This document shows positions 63,595 through 64,000 of a stretch of 64,000 nt of DNA, piece after piece. Position numbers and translations under genes: made by a program. The first letter of the stretch is position 1; every line of letters starts with the position of its first letter. The notes beneath the pieces were generated by a model that did no database searches, was not told the DNA's origin, and was given only the letters and a program-made list of their open reading frames with translations. Origin of the DNA: Opitutus sp. (GTDB lineage: Bacteria; Verrucomicrobiota; Verrucomicrobiae; Opitutales; Opitutaceae); the NCBI GenBank assembly GCA_009695065.1, contig SIBR01000006.1, forward strand, positions 1 through 64,000, written 5' to 3'.

Positions 63595-63781
63595 CCATTG
63601 ACTCGAACACGATTCCCCACCGGCGCGAAAGCCCCAAATGTAGCCATGACTGGTGAGCGAGAGACGTTGGGGACAAAAGGTCGGCTATCGCCATCGCTCT
63701 ACCCGCCGGGCTGACAACGCGGACAAGCCCGACGGCGGCTATCCGGAACCTACGAGGCAAAGTGATGGGCAGCCCCGCGGA

Positions 63782-64000
63782 TCAGCCGAAACCCGTTCGC
63801 TCCAACAGCCAGTAAAGGCCCGCTAGCACGACAAGTACCGACAATGCCGGCACCCCGCGTCGCACAAAAGCTTCGTTTTTGCGCAGGCGCCAGACGATCG
63901 GCAAAACCACCGCCGCAATCGCCACCTGCCCCACCTCGACACCCAGATTAAACGTCAACAACGGCAGCGCGATCCCCTGCCGGCCCGACCCCACGCCCAA
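63782..64000 (-). CDS. HupE/UreJ-like membrane protein, C-terminal part
   Basis: The visible 72 residues include LLTFNLGVEVGQVAIAAVVLPIVW and VPALSVLVVLAGLYWLLERTGF. These match the last helices of HupE/UreJ-2-type proteins, which are linked to metal (nickel/cobalt) transport or other unknown roles. The strongly conserved FNLGVE(V/A)GQ segment is present. The start lies beyond the window edge. The 187 bp between this gene and hisC show no hairpin with a U tract. Confidence 0.75.
   Translation of the reverse strand: MGVGSGRQGIALPLLTFNLGVEVGQVAIAAVVLPIVWRLRKNEAFVRRGVPALSVLVVLAGLYWLLERTGFG

Overview
The window looks like chromosomal DNA of a Verrucomicrobiota bacterium, most likely an Opitutales/Opitutaceae relative. 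The reasons are the very high GC content, the scarcity of clear Shine-Dalgarno sites, a DUF1501/DUF1800 pair, PQQ-like, DUF1080 and Gfo/Idh/MocA secreted proteins, large Ig-module secreted proteins, and a DUF3570/DUF4266/ApbE locus. This placement rests on family content, not on a marker-gene tree. No insertion sequence, prophage, CRISPR array or transcription regulator was recognised.

Layout. 1-1103: edge of a secreted-protein gene, about 1 kb of poorly coding DNA with gene remnants, and tRNA-Leu. 1177-4998: secreted amidase, phosphatidylserine decarboxylase, a cluster of 26-bp palindromes and a twice-frameshifted Rnk/GreA-like gene. 4999-12635: a PQQ-like propeller protein, then a minus-strand block panB-panC-coaBC-coaX followed by clpB, which covers most of pantothenate and CoA synthesis. 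12847-20855: secreted metzincin, peroxiredoxin, thioesterase, all-alpha dUTPase, an RGG-rich disordered protein, murA and ruvB. 20895-38654: a catabolic/scavenging region with esterases, an FMN hydroxy-acid oxidase, a zinc alcohol dehydrogenase, three MFS transporters (two are tandem paralogs), a ceramidase-like hydrolase, a Tat-exported Gfo/Idh enzyme, DUF1080, nagA and a CBM9/PKD protein.

38762-45360: tandem secreted Ig-type proteins that share one C-terminal module of about 240 residues, one fused to a cyclophilin and one interrupted by two nonsense codons. A broken outer-membrane barrel fragment lies between them. 45571-48530: DUF3570-ApbE-TlpA-DUF4266, a known flavin-transferase-associated arrangement. 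48640-59481: a long same-strand run DUF1800-DUF1501-GspG-like protein-GspG-H-I-J-K-L-M, a pseudopilus and assembly-platform set beside two large exported proteins. 59704-64000: tRNA-Arg, rpsR, threonylcarbamoyl-AMP synthase, a TPR-like gene with an in-frame TAG, hisC and the end of a HupE/UreJ-like membrane protein.

Four clearly interrupted genes in 64 kb (Rnk-like, barrel protein, Ig protein, TPR-like) are notable. Some lesions are indels and others single-base nonsense changes, so both real decay and assembly error need to be considered.
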